The notes below the pieces were generated by a model, which saw only the letters and a program-made list of their open reading frames with translations, was not told where the DNA came from and searched no databases. The translations under genes were made by a program, and so were the position numbers. Below are positions 25,061 to 36,044 of a stretch of 64,000 bases of DNA, one piece after another. This DNA comes from Burkholderia cepacia (GTDB lineage Bacteria > Pseudomonadota > Gammaproteobacteria > Burkholderiales > Burkholderiaceae), in NCBI RefSeq assembly GCF_001718835.1, contig NZ_CP013443.1:3410001-3474000 (forward strand), in the 5' to 3' direction. The number at the start of each line of letters is the position of its first letter. Position 1 is the first letter of the stretch.

Positions 25061-26296
25061 ATGCCGCCCTCCGACGCCCGCCCCCGCTACGCTCCGCCCC
25101 GCCGCTGGCTGCGCGTGGGCATTGCGCTCGTCGTCGTGCTGGTGCTGCACACGCTCGCCGCGCTGTGGTTCACGCGTCATCGCGAACCGTTTACGCCGCC
25201 CGCACCCGCCGAAGTCCCCGTGCAGATCGAGCTGCTGAAACCGCAGCCGATCGAGCGCCAGCCCGCGCCACCTGCGCCGAAACCGGCTGCAAGGCCGGCC
25301 GCGCCTAAGCCGGCCGTGCCTGCGCCGGCCGCGCCGAAGCCCGCGAAGCCGGCGGCCGCGCCATCGCGGCCGGCGCCGCAGGAGCCGGTGCTGACGTCGA
25401 CGCAGACCGCCGCGGAAGGCGTGCCGCCGGCCGCGGCCGCATCCGCCGGCGGCACCGCCTCGGGCGCGTCGGCTGCGGCGGCCGGCGGCGCAAGCGGCGC
25501 AGCGACGGCCGGCCCCGCGACGAACGGCGTGAAGTTCGCCGCGCCGCCCTCCGGCGACCTGCAGTACGACACGTTCTACAACGGCATGCAGAACATGATC
25601 GGCACGATCCACTGGCGGACCGACGGGCGCACCTACGACCTGTCGGTGTCGATGCCCGTGCCGTTCGTCGGCCCGTTCAGGTACCGGAGCCAGGGCCGCG
25701 TCGATGCATACGGGATCGCGCCCGACCGTTACGTCGAGAAGCGCGGCAAGCGTCCGGAAGACATCGCGATCTTCAATCGCGAGATCCGTCAGGTCGTGTT
25801 CACGCGCACGCCGAACAACGCCCCGTTGCCCGACGGCATACAGGACCGCTTCAGCATGCTGATGCAGCTGTCGGGGCTCGTGCGCGGCAATCCGTCCACG
25901 TACAAGCCGGGCGTCACGCAGCAGTTCTTCGTGATCGACAACAACAGCGGCGAGACCTGGCCGATCACCGTGATCGGCGACGAGCAGGTGCAGACGCAGG
26001 CCGGCATCATCGGCGCGCGGCACTTCATGCGCCTGCCGCGACGCGACGGCGACACGCGCCGTATCGACATGTGGCTCGCACCGTCGCTCGGCTGGCTGCC
26101 CGCGCGGCTCGTGCAGACCGAACCGAACGGTGCGCAGATCGAACTGTTGTGGCACGGCCCGCTCGCCGCACCCGCCGTGCCCGCCGAAGCGGCGCCGGAC
26201 ACCGGCGGCACGCCGAATGCGGCGTCCGACGCCGCCGCACCGGGCATGTCGAATGCGCCGCCCTCGGCTGCGTCGTCGCCGCCCGCGACGCCGTGA
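25061..26296 (+). CDS. DUF3108 domain-containing protein
   Basis: A 411-residue protein with an N-terminal membrane helix (about 17-36, GIALVVVLVLHTLAALWF), a Pro/Ala/Lys-rich linker of about 110 residues like that of TonB, and a C-terminal DUF3108 domain beginning near DLQYDTFYNGMQNMIG. The last 40 residues are low-complexity Ala/Pro. DUF3108 is a periplasmic beta-rich domain of unknown function. The TonB-like linker suggests that it spans the periplasm, which is inference. ATG 25061 opens the hydrophobic helix closely. It follows the IclR gene by 134 bp. Confidence 0.85.
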   Translation: MPPSDARPRYAPPRRWLRVGIALVVVLVLHTLAALWFTRHREPFTPPAPAEVPVQIELLKPQPIERQPAPPAPKPAARPAAPKPAVPAPAAPKPAKPAAAPSRPAPQEPVLTSTQTAAEGVPPAAAASAGGTASGASAAAAGGASGAATAGPATNGVKFAAPPSGDLQYDTFYNGMQNMIGTIHWRTDGRTYDLSVSMPVPFVGPFRYRSQGRVDAYGIAPDRYVEKRGKRPEDIAIFNREIRQVVFTRTPNNAPLPDGIQDRFSMLMQLSGLVRGNPSTYKPGVTQQFFVIDNNSGETWPITVIGDEQVQTQAGIIGARHFMRLPRRDGDTRRIDMWLAPSLGWLPARLVQTEPNGAQIELLWHGPLAAPAVPAEAAPDTGGTPNAASDAAAPGMSNAPPSAASSPPATP

Positions 26297-26468
26297 CGCC
26301 ACGTGCCGCGCCCGCGAATCGGCAAATTCGACCGATGGTTACCCGCCATAAAGATCGGCCGTCACGCGCCGTAATATCAGTCATGCCGTCCATGACACTC
26401 TTTAACAACTATTTCAGTCCACCGGTCGACAATGGGAAACGTTTCATAGACATCGGCTTCTAACCGAT

Positions 26469-26542
26469 ACACCCCACGCAAACGGGAACGGGGTGTGCAG
26501 CGCAAGCCCCTTGAAACCGGCAAGGCTCGCCCCACCTAGGGG
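26469..26542 (+). promoter_or_regulatory. Structured 5' leader before the DUF3567 gene
   Basis: Two hairpins stand in the 285-bp gap before the gene: ACACCCC/GGGGTGT (26469-26475 with 26490-26496, loop 14) and CCCC/GGGG (26530-26533 with 26539-26542, loop 5). Neither has a T run, so they are not ordinary terminators. The start codon is 40 bases after the second. A leader element that controls translation is possible; I recognise no known riboswitch. Confidence 0.4.
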
Positions 26543-26581
26543 ACAACAAGGCCAGATGCCACTGCGAAGAGGAGTGCCGCC

Positions 26582-26839
26582 ATGCAAATGATCTACAACA
26601 GCCCCAACTACTGCGTCGTCGAATTCGCGCCGCAGGCCGGCCACCACCTGATGAATGCCGGCGGATACGAAATCGTCGACAAGAACGCGCAGCGCGAGAT
26701 CTTCATCGACGGCGAACTTGCCGAACGATTCCGCGCGCACGTGAAGCAGCTGATCGAAGATGAACCGTCGCTCGATGAGGTCGACGAATTCCTCGGACAA
26801 TTCGACAGCCTGATGACGCAACCGGTCGTCCTGCACTGA
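26582..26839 (+). CDS. DUF3567 domain-containing small protein
   Basis: An 85-residue acidic protein of the DUF3567 family, found in beta-proteobacteria. Key stretches are MQMIYNSPNYCVVEF and GYEIVDKNAQREIFIDG. It has no signal or membrane segment. GAGGAG precedes ATG 26582 at good distance. It is a single-gene unit: a long leader lies upstream and a strong terminator follows. Function unknown; the compact form and strong signals suggest high expression. Confidence 0.9.
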   Translation: MQMIYNSPNYCVVEFAPQAGHHLMNAGGYEIVDKNAQREIFIDGELAERFRAHVKQLIEDEPSLDEVDEFLGQFDSLMTQPVVLH

Positions 26840-26906
26840 CGACACGCCAGCCCGGCGCCCGATACTGGCTGACGCCGCCGGGTTCGCCGCGAGCACTCCG
26901 ATCATG

Positions 26907-26936
26907 CCCCCGCCCGGTTCGCCGGGCGGGGGTTTT
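26907..26936 (+). terminator. Strong Rho-independent terminator after the DUF3567 gene
   Basis: An 11-bp perfect stem CCCCCGCCCGG/CCGGGCGGGGG with a TTCG tetraloop and a TTTT tail at 26933. Confidence 0.92.
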
Positions 26937-26980
26937 CATTTGGCGCCGCGCCACGCCGGACGGCGGGCGGCCGCAACGGC

Positions 26981-26986
26981 TACAAT
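26981..26986 (+). promoter_or_regulatory. metH: -10 box TACAAT upstream of metH
   Basis: TACAAT lies 42 bases before the first metH ATG, right after the DUF3567 terminator. A consensus -35 is not visible. Confidence 0.4.
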
Positions 26987-27028
26987 GGCGCTTTTCCCGC
27001 TTCTTTCCCACTTCGCCGGTCATCCGCC

Positions 27029-28108
27029 ATGTCTGCGACTTCATCCGCCGTTCGCTCCGCCCCGTCAGCCGCGCCCGACGCCCCGTACACGCGCGGCGCC
27101 CAGCTGCCGGTGCTGCTCAAGCAGCGCATCCTGATCCTCGACGGCGCGATGGGCACGATGATCCAGCGCTACAAGCTCGACGAAGCCGCGTATCGCGGCG
27201 AGCGCTTCAAGGATTTCCCGCGCGACATCAAGGGCAACAACGAGCTGCTGTCGATCACGCAGCCGCAGATCATCCGCGAGATCCACGACCAGTACTTCGC
27301 GGCCGGCGCCGACATCGTCGAGACCAACACGTTCGGCGCGACGACCGTCGCGCAGGCCGACTACGAGATGGAAGATCTCGTCGTCGAGATGAACATCGAA
27401 TCGGCGAAGCTCGCGCGCGAAGCGGCCGCCAAATACGCGACGCCCGACAAGCCGCGCTTCGTCGCGGGCGCGATCGGGCCGACGCCGAAAACGGCCAGCA
27501 TCTCGCCGGACGTCAACGACCCGGGCGCCCGCAACGTCACGTTCGACGAACTGCGCGCGTCGTACTACCAGCAGGCGAAGGCGCTGCTCGACGGCGGCGT
27601 CGACCTGTTCCTCGTCGAGACGATCTTCGACACGCTGAACGCGAAGGCCGCGCTGTTCGCGCTCGACGAGCTGTTCGAGGACACCGGCGAGCGCCTGCCG
27701 ATCATGATCTCGGGCACCGTCACCGATGCGTCGGGCCGGATCCTGTCGGGCCAGACCGTCGAGGCGTTCTGGAACTCGCTGCGTCACGCGAAGCCGCTCA
27801 CGTTCGGCCTGAACTGCGCGCTCGGCGCGGCGCTGATGCGCCCGTACATCGCCGAGCTCGCGAAGCTGTGCGACACCTACGTGTCGTGCTACCCGAACGC
27901 GGGCCTGCCGAACCCGATGGCCGAAACCGGCTTCGACGAGACGCCGGACGTCACGTCGGGCCTCCTGAAGGAATTCGCGCAAGCCGGGCTCGTGAACCTC
28001 GCGGGCGGCTGCTGCGGCACGACGCCCGAACACATCGCGGAGATCGCGAAGGCGCTCGCCGACGTGAAGCCGCGCCGCTGGCCGAACCAGTACAGCGACA
28101 ACGCCTGA
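27029..28108 (+). CDS. metH: Homocysteine S-methyltransferase domain of methionine synthase (MetH, first part)
   Basis: A 359-residue zinc enzyme, equivalent to the N-terminal module of cobalamin-dependent methionine synthase. It binds homocysteine and takes the methyl group from methylcobalamin. The zinc ligands are C263 in GLNCALG and C328-C329 in GGCCGTTP. ILDGAMGTMIQ near residue 36 is the module's start. In E. coli this module is fused to the rest of MetH; here a stop at 28108 and a new ATG at 28151 separate them. The 42-bp gap implies one mRNA and a two-subunit enzyme. Confidence 0.93.
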   Translation: MSATSSAVRSAPSAAPDAPYTRGAQLPVLLKQRILILDGAMGTMIQRYKLDEAAYRGERFKDFPRDIKGNNELLSITQPQIIREIHDQYFAAGADIVETNTFGATTVAQADYEMEDLVVEMNIESAKLAREAAAKYATPDKPRFVAGAIGPTPKTASISPDVNDPGARNVTFDELRASYYQQAKALLDGGVDLFLVETIFDTLNAKAALFALDELFEDTGERLPIMISGTVTDASGRILSGQTVEAFWNSLRHAKPLTFGLNCALGAALMRPYIAELAKLCDTYVSCYPNAGLPNPMAETGFDETPDVTSGLLKEFAQAGLVNLAGGCCGTTPEHIAEIAKALADVKPRRWPNQYSDNA

Positions 28109-28150
28109 CCCGACCGCCCCACGCCCTTCATCACCAGAATCCGCACCGCC

Positions 28151-30868
<2,718 letters not shown>

Positions 30869-30919
30869 TCCGCATCGGCGGGCGGCGCGTGCCGCCCTTT
30901 CATCCGATGAATGCCCAGC

Positions 30920-30947
30920 AAAAAGCCCGCTCGAGAGCGGGCTTTTT
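30920..30947. terminator. Bidirectional terminator between metH and the DUF1840 gene
   Basis: AGCCCGCT/AGCGGGCT (30924-30931 with 30936-30943), loop CGAG, with A5 before and T5 after, so it works on both strands. It serves convergent genes. Confidence 0.92.
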
Positions 30948-30970
30948 GTCGTGCCGGCGACCGGCGGAGG

Positions 30971-31294
30971 TCAGAAGCCCCAGTGCACGTCGGCTTCGCC
31001 GGCTTTCGCTTCGCGCAGCATCGTGAGGAACGGCGCGACGCGCTGTGCCAGGCTCGGCGGCACTTCGTGGTGCGCGTGGTCGGCTTCGTCCTCGTGGAAA
31101 TGGCCGGCGTGCTCGGCGCGTTCCTGCTTCGCCTGCGCAACGGCGCCTTCCAGCTTGGCGATCGCGTGGTCCAGTTCGTCGTGCGTAATCACGCCGCGCT
31201 CGCCCAGCTGCTTGCCGACGAGACCCAGCACATACACGGCGAAATCCTTCAGCACGTCGAGATCCTGTGCCGCCTTGCTCTTGAACGTAATCAT
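30971..31294 (-). CDS. DUF1840 domain-containing protein
   Basis: A 107-residue cytoplasmic protein of the DUF1840 family. It opens MITFKSKAAQDLDVL and has a His/Glu-rich middle stretch (EHAGHFHEDEADHAHH) that might bind metal. AAGGGAA precedes ATG 31294. It is convergent with metH. No function is known for the family. Confidence 0.88.
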   Translation of the reverse strand: MITFKSKAAQDLDVLKDFAVYVLGLVGKQLGERGVITHDELDHAIAKLEGAVAQAKQERAEHAGHFHEDEADHAHHEVPPSLAQRVAPFLTMLREAKAGEADVHWGF

Positions 31295-31428
31295 GACAAT
31301 TCCCTTTTCATCTTGTTGTGCCTGCGCGGCGCGGTTGGGGACCGCCGGCAGACCGGCGTCCGGCCTCGCGGACGCGGGCCGCCTGAGCGGCATATTAGCA
31401 CCTGTTAAAATTCTGCGATCCCTGAAAC

Positions 31429-31447
31429 GCGCGCTTAAAAAGCGCGC
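31429..31447 (+). promoter_or_regulatory. argS: Perfect 8-bp hairpin in the argS upstream region
   Basis: GCGCGCTT (31429-31436) pairs with AAGCGCGC (31440-31447) around AAA. TAAAAT at 31406-31411 is a possible -10, which would put this hairpin at the start of the argS leader. A protective 5' stem-loop or regulatory element is possible. Confidence 0.4.
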
Positions 31448-31494
31448 CGGCGGGCCGGCGTTTCCGGCCGCCACCAACGAAGCCTTCTACCAGC

Positions 31495-33276
31495 ATGCTG
31501 CCAGCACACAAACAGACCCTCGAAGCCCTGCTCGCGGATAGCGTCAAGCAGGTCGCACACGCGCTGAAGGGCGCCGACGCTGCGTTCGTCGCCCCGACCA
31601 TCACGCTCGAGCGCCCGAAGGTCGCCGCGCACGGCGACGTCGCGTGCAACGTCGCGATGCAGCTCGCCAAGCCGCTCGGCACGAACCCGCGCCAGCTCGC
31701 CGAGCAGATCGTCGCCGCCCTGACCGCCCAGCCGGGCGCGCAAGGCCTCGTCGACGCCGCCGAGATCGCCGGCCCCGGCTTCATCAACCTGCGCCTGTCG
31801 GCCGCCGCCAAGCAGGCGGTGATCGCCGCGGTGCTCGCGGAAGGCCGCGGGTTCGGCCTGTCCACGCGCGAACACGGCAAGCAGGTGCTGCTCGAATTCG
31901 TGTCGGCGAACCCGACCGGCCCGCTGCACGTCGGCCACGGCCGCCAGGCCGCGCTCGGCGACGTGCTCGCGAACGTGATCGCGAGCCAGGGCTACGCGGT
32001 GCACCGCGAGTTCTACTACAACGACGCAGGCGTGCAGATCGGCAACCTCGCGATCTCGACGCAGGCGCGCGCACGCGGGCTGAAGCCGGGCGACGCGGGC
32101 TGGCCGGAAGCCGCGTACAACGGCGAATACATCGCCGACATCGCACGCGACTTCCTGGCCGGCGAAACGGTCGCCGCGTCGGACGGCGAGCCGGTCAAGG
32201 GCACGGGCGACGTCGAGGATCTCGACGCGATCCGCAAGTTCGCGGTCACGTACCTGCGTCGCGAGCAGGACATGGACCTGCAGGCGTTCGGCGTGAAGTT
32301 CGACCAGTACTACCTCGAGTCGTCGCTGTACAGCGAAGGCCGCGTCGAGAAGACGGTCGATGCGCTGATCAAGGCCGGCATGACCTACGAGCAGGACGGC
32401 GCGCTGTGGCTGCGCACGACCGACGAAGGCGACGACAAGGATCGCGTGATGCGCAAGTCGGACGGCACGTACACGTACTTCGTGCCGGATGTCGCGTATC
32501 ACGTGACGAAGTGGGAGCGCGGCTTCACGAAGGTGATCAACATCCAGGGTTCGGACCACCACGGCACGATCGCGCGCGTGCGCGCCGGCCTGCAGGGCCT
32601 GCACATCGGGATTCCGAAGGGCTACCCCGACTACGTGCTGCACAAGATGGTCACCGTGATGCGCGACGGCCAGGAAGTGAAGATCTCGAAGCGCGCGGGC
32701 AGCTACGTGACGGTGCGCGACCTGATCGAATGGTCGGGCGGCGCGGCGGCGGGCCAGGAAGCGGCGCCCGACCTGATCGACGAAGCGACCATCACGCGCG
32801 GCCGCGATGCGGTGCGGTTCTTCCTGATCTCGCGCAAGGCCGATACCGAGTTCGTGTTCGACATCGACCTCGCGCTGAAACAGAACGACGAAAACCCGGT
32901 CTATTACGTCCAGTACGCGCATGCGCGGATCTGCTCGGTGCTCAACGAACTGAAGTCGCGCTACAACGTCGACGCCGCGCAGCTGCCGGGCGCCGACCTG
33001 TCGCAACTGACGAGCGCGCAGGCGGCGTCGCTGATGCAGAAGCTGGCCGAGTATCCGGACATGCTCACGCACGCGGCGAACGAGCTGGCGCCGCACGCGG
33101 TCGCGTTCTACCTGCGCGACCTCGCTGGTGAATTCCACTCGTTCTACAATGCGGAGCGCGTGCTGGTGGACGACGAAGCGCCGCGCAATGCGCGCGCCGC
33201 GCTGCTCGCCGCGACCCGGCAGGTGCTCGAGAACGGTCTGGCGGTGCTCGGCGTGTCCGCGCCCGCCAAGATGTAA
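31495..33276 (+). CDS. argS: Arginyl-tRNA synthetase
   Basis: A 593-residue class I synthetase that charges tRNA-Arg. The HIGH motif is HVGH (145-148), preceded by FVSANPTGPL, and the KMSKS equivalent lies in KISKRAG near residue 396. The N-terminal Add-1 domain (about 1-110) and the C-terminal anticodon-binding helices ending in VLGVSAPAKM are complete. ATG 31495 gives the usual family length. A hairpin terminator candidate follows before the SPOR gene. Confidence 0.97.
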   Translation: MLPAHKQTLEALLADSVKQVAHALKGADAAFVAPTITLERPKVAAHGDVACNVAMQLAKPLGTNPRQLAEQIVAALTAQPGAQGLVDAAEIAGPGFINLRLSAAAKQAVIAAVLAEGRGFGLSTREHGKQVLLEFVSANPTGPLHVGHGRQAALGDVLANVIASQGYAVHREFYYNDAGVQIGNLAISTQARARGLKPGDAGWPEAAYNGEYIADIARDFLAGETVAASDGEPVKGTGDVEDLDAIRKFAVTYLRREQDMDLQAFGVKFDQYYLESSLYSEGRVEKTVDALIKAGMTYEQDGALWLRTTDEGDDKDRVMRKSDGTYTYFVPDVAYHVTKWERGFTKVINIQGSDHHGTIARVRAGLQGLHIGIPKGYPDYVLHKMVTVMRDGQEVKISKRAGSYVTVRDLIEWSGGAAAGQEAAPDLIDEATITRGRDAVRFFLISRKADTEFVFDIDLALKQNDENPVYYVQYAHARICSVLNELKSRYNVDAAQLPGADLSQLTSAQAASLMQKLAEYPDMLTHAANELAPHAVAFYLRDLAGEFHSFYNAERVLVDDEAPRNARAALLAATRQVLENGLAVLGVSAPAKM

Positions 33277-33307
33277 CGACGCAAGCGGCCCGAACCGGGC
33301 AGCGAAT

Positions 33308-33345
33308 GGCCGGGGCAGCGCCCGCCCCGGCCCTTTCACGATTCT
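33308..33345 (+). terminator. Candidate terminator after argS
   Basis: GGCCGGGGC (33308-33316) pairs with GCCCCGGCC (33324-33332), 9 bp, loop 7, with a weak tail CTTTCACGATTCTTTTT. Read-through into the SPOR gene is likely. Confidence 0.55.
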
Positions 33346-33365
33346 TTTTGCAGGTGACTCAAGCA

Positions 33366-34291
33366 ATGGCACAACCACGCCGAACTTCGAAGCAATCGAA
33401 ACAAGCCGGAGGGACATTTCTTGGAATCGTGCTGGGCCTGATCGTCGGCCTCGCGATCGCGGTGGTGGTGGCGCTCTACATCACGCGTTCCCCGTCGCCG
33501 TTCGTGTCGAAGGTCGCGCCGCCGCCGGCCGACAACGGCGCGAGCCAGCCGCAGCAGTTCGATCCGAACCGCGCGCTGCAGGGCAAGACGCCCGGCCAGC
33601 CGGTGCCGCAGGCCGCGCAGCCGGCACCGCCGAACACCGCGCCCGGCCAGGCCGCGAACCAGACCCAGGGCGGCCTGCTGCCCGAACCGCAGATCGTCGA
33701 AGTGCCGCCGTCGGCCGGCGGGTCGAACGGTTCCAGCGGATCGAACGCTTCGAATGGCTCGAACGGGTCGCACGCGTCGAACGGTTCGAACAACGCCGCG
33801 AACAACTCGGCAAACAACGGCGTCGCCGTCGCGCCGAAGCCGGCCGACACCACGCCGCCGAAGAAGCCGCAACAGCAGCAGCAGCAGCAACAGCAGGCGG
33901 CGAGGACGACCTCGCCCGCTTCGCCGCGCAGAAGCAGGCGCAGATGCAAGCCGCGCAGAAGGCGCAACAGCAGGCCGCGAAGCCGACGTCGTCGACGACG
34001 GTCGCGAACAACGCCGGCAATGCCGCGAAGGCGCCGACCGCGAACGACGCGAATACCGGCTACTTCCTGCAGGTGGGCGCGTACAAGACGGAAGGCGACG
34101 CCGAGCAGCAGCGCGCGCGCCTCGGCTTCCAGGGCTTCGAGTCGAAGGTGTCGAAGCGCGATGTCAGCGGCGTGACGTACTTCCGCGTGCGCGTCGGCCC
34201 GTTCTCGAAGTTCGAGGATATGAACTCGGCCCGCCAGCGCCTGTCCGATGCAGGTGTCGACACGGCGGTGATCCGTTTCACGAAGCAGTAA
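33366..34291 (+). pseudogene. SPOR-domain cell-division-type protein, frameshifted
   Basis: The locus holds a FtsN-like protein broken into two frames. Frame one starts at ATG 33366 with a basic cytoplasmic tail, a membrane helix (about 17-38), then a long Pro/Gln and Ser/Gly/Asn linker ending in nine glutamines. Translation must then move by one base: the next frame gives EDDLARFAAQKQ, a second linker, and a full SPOR domain (NTGYFLQVGAYKTEGDAEQQRAR to the end). The join lies near 33897-33904; restoring one G in GCGGCGAGG would read QQAAEDDLARF. SPOR domains bind denuded peptidoglycan at the septum. Unrepaired, the frame-one product loses its SPOR domain. A sequencing error is equally possible. 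Confidence 0.85.
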
Positions 34292-34357
34292 GCGCGGCCG
34301 CACCGCCGCCCCTGTCACGTTTCGCTTCCCGAGCAACTGATCCGACATACACACAAC

Positions 34358-34996
34358 ATGAAAAAACTGCTTAGCACGCTCCTTCTTTCCCTGGGCCTGG
34401 CCGCCGGCCTCGCGCAGGCTTCGCCCGCCGCGCCGGTCGCCGGCAAGGACTTCGAGGTGATGAAGTCGCCGCAGCCGGTGTCCGCGCCGGCCGGCAAGGT
34501 CGAGGTGATCGAGTTCTTCTGGTACGGCTGCCCGCACTGCTACGAATTCGAGCCGACGATCGAGGCCTGGGTGAAGAAGCAGGGCGGCAACATCGACTTC
34601 AAGCGCGTCCCGGTCGCGTTCCGTGACGATTTCGTCCCGCACTCGAAGCTGTTCTACGCGGTGTCCGCGCTCGGCATCTCCGAGAAGGTCACGCCGGCGA
34701 TCTTCAACGCGATCCACAAGCAGAAGAACTACCTGCTGACGCCGCAGGCGCAGGCCGACTTTCTGGCCACGCAGGGCGTCGACAAGAAGCAGTTCATGGA
34801 CGCGTACAACTCGTTCAGCGTGCAGGGCGAAGTGAACCAGTCGGCCAAGCTGCTGAAGGACTACGCGATCGACGGCGTGCCGACGGTCGTCGTCAACGGC
34901 AAGTACAAGACGGGCCCCGCTTACGCGAACAGCATCCCGGGCACCGCCCAGGTGCTCGACTTCCTCGTGAAGCAGGTTCAGGACAAGAAGCTCTGA
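34358..34996 (+). CDS. dsbA: Thiol:disulfide interchange protein DsbA
   Basis: A 212-residue periplasmic oxidase that inserts disulfides into exported proteins and is reoxidised by DsbB. A signal peptide (about 1-21, LLLSLGLAAGLAQA) precedes the thioredoxin-fold domain with active site CPHC (58-61) and the cis-proline loop in GVPTVVVNGKY. It follows the SPOR gene by 66 bp. Gene order argS-SPOR-dsbA is characteristic of this group. Confidence 0.95.
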   Translation: MKKLLSTLLLSLGLAAGLAQASPAAPVAGKDFEVMKSPQPVSAPAGKVEVIEFFWYGCPHCYEFEPTIEAWVKKQGGNIDFKRVPVAFRDDFVPHSKLFYAVSALGISEKVTPAIFNAIHKQKNYLLTPQAQADFLATQGVDKKQFMDAYNSFSVQGEVNQSAKLLKDYAIDGVPTVVVNGKYKTGPAYANSIPGTAQVLDFLVKQVQDKKL

Positions 34997-35015
34997 TCCC
35001 CGCCCGCGCGCCGGC

Positions 35016-35789
35016 ATGACTACTCCGCTGAAGGTCTTCATCACCGGCGCATCGAGCGGCCTCGGCCTCGCGATGGCCGAGGAATACGCCCGCCAGGGCG
35101 CCACGCTCGCACTCGTCGCGCGACGCACCGATGCCCTCGACGCGTTCGCGCGACGCTTCCCGAAGCTGTCCATCTCCGTCTACTCCGCCGACGTGCGCGA
35201 CGCCGACGCGCTCGCGACGGCCGCCGCGTCGTTCATCGCGACGCACGGCTGCCCCGACGTCGTGATCGCGAACGCAGGCATCAGCCAGGGCGCCGTCACG
35301 GGCCAGGGCGATCTCGCGACGTTCCGCGACGTGATGGACATCAACTACTACGGGATGGTCGCGACGTTCGAGCCGTTCGTCGGCCCGATGACGGCCGCGC
35401 GCCACGGCACGCTGGTCGGCGTCGCGAGCGTCGCCGGCGTGCGCGGGCTGCCTGGCTCCGGCGCGTACAGCGCGTCGAAATCGGCGGCGATCAAGTACCT
35501 CGAAGCGCTGCGCGTCGAACTGCGGCCGGCCGGCGTCGGCGTCGTGACGATCGCGCCCGGCTACATCCGCACGCCGATGACCGCGCACAATCCGTACCGG
35601 ATGCCGTTCCTGATGGACGCCGACCGCTTCGCCGCGCGTGCGGCCCGGGCGATCGCGCGGCAGCACGCGTTCCGCGTGATTCCGTGGCAGATGGGCGTCG
35701 TCGCGAAGGTGTTGCACGTGCTGCCGCGCTGGCTCTACGATCGCCTGTTCGAGAAGGCGCCGCGCAAGCCGAAGGCCGGCGCGCACTGA
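35016..35789 (+). CDS. Short-chain dehydrogenase/reductase
   Basis: A 257-residue SDR of the classical type. The NAD(P) motif is TGASSGLG (about 10-17), NAG is at the end of strand 4, and the active site is YSASK with a serine upstream. The C-terminal part is longer and more basic than in minimal SDRs (MGVVAKVLHVLPRWLYDRLF), which could be membrane-associated, as in fatty-acyl-related SDRs. The substrate is unknown. It starts 19 bp after dsbA and is probably co-transcribed. Confidence 0.88.
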   Translation: MTTPLKVFITGASSGLGLAMAEEYARQGATLALVARRTDALDAFARRFPKLSISVYSADVRDADALATAAASFIATHGCPDVVIANAGISQGAVTGQGDLATFRDVMDINYYGMVATFEPFVGPMTAARHGTLVGVASVAGVRGLPGSGAYSASKSAAIKYLEALRVELRPAGVGVVTIAPGYIRTPMTAHNPYRMPFLMDADRFAARAARAIARQHAFRVIPWQMGVVAKVLHVLPRWLYDRLFEKAPRKPKAGAH

Positions 35790-35797
35790 GCACCCCG

Positions 35798-35819
35798 GGT
35801 CCGGCCGCACGGCCGGACC
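35798..35819 (+). terminator. Hairpin after the SDR gene
   Basis: GGTCCGGCC (35798-35806) and GGCCGGACC (35811-35819) form a 9-bp stem with loop GCAC, eight bases after the stop. It has no T tract, so it is either a Rho-dependent or weak terminator or a 3'-end stabiliser. Confidence 0.4.
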
Positions 35820-36044
35820 GCCTTCGAGCGCCGCCCTTACCTCCCCCCTACCGCTCCCCGGCGCGCAAACAGCCGTTCCGTCGCGAACGCAGCCGTTTTT
35901 CGGTCAATTCCCCGCGTTCAGGCGCCTTTTTCCACGCGTCGCGCGCTTTGACGGTATGCTATTCGCCAGCCGCGCCGCCTCCGGGCGGCGCATTCGCATC
36001 CCGTCATCAATCAAGCAAAAGGCACAAGCCACGTGGGAGATCCT

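Noticed and set aside
26943..27028. A SAM or cobalamin riboswitch before metH
   Set aside because: The gap after the terminator is only about 90 bases and shows no B12 box or SAM motif.
36033..36044. GTG 36033 as the start of the peptide-binding protein
   Set aside because: ATG 36045 follows GGGAGA and opens the signal peptide directly.
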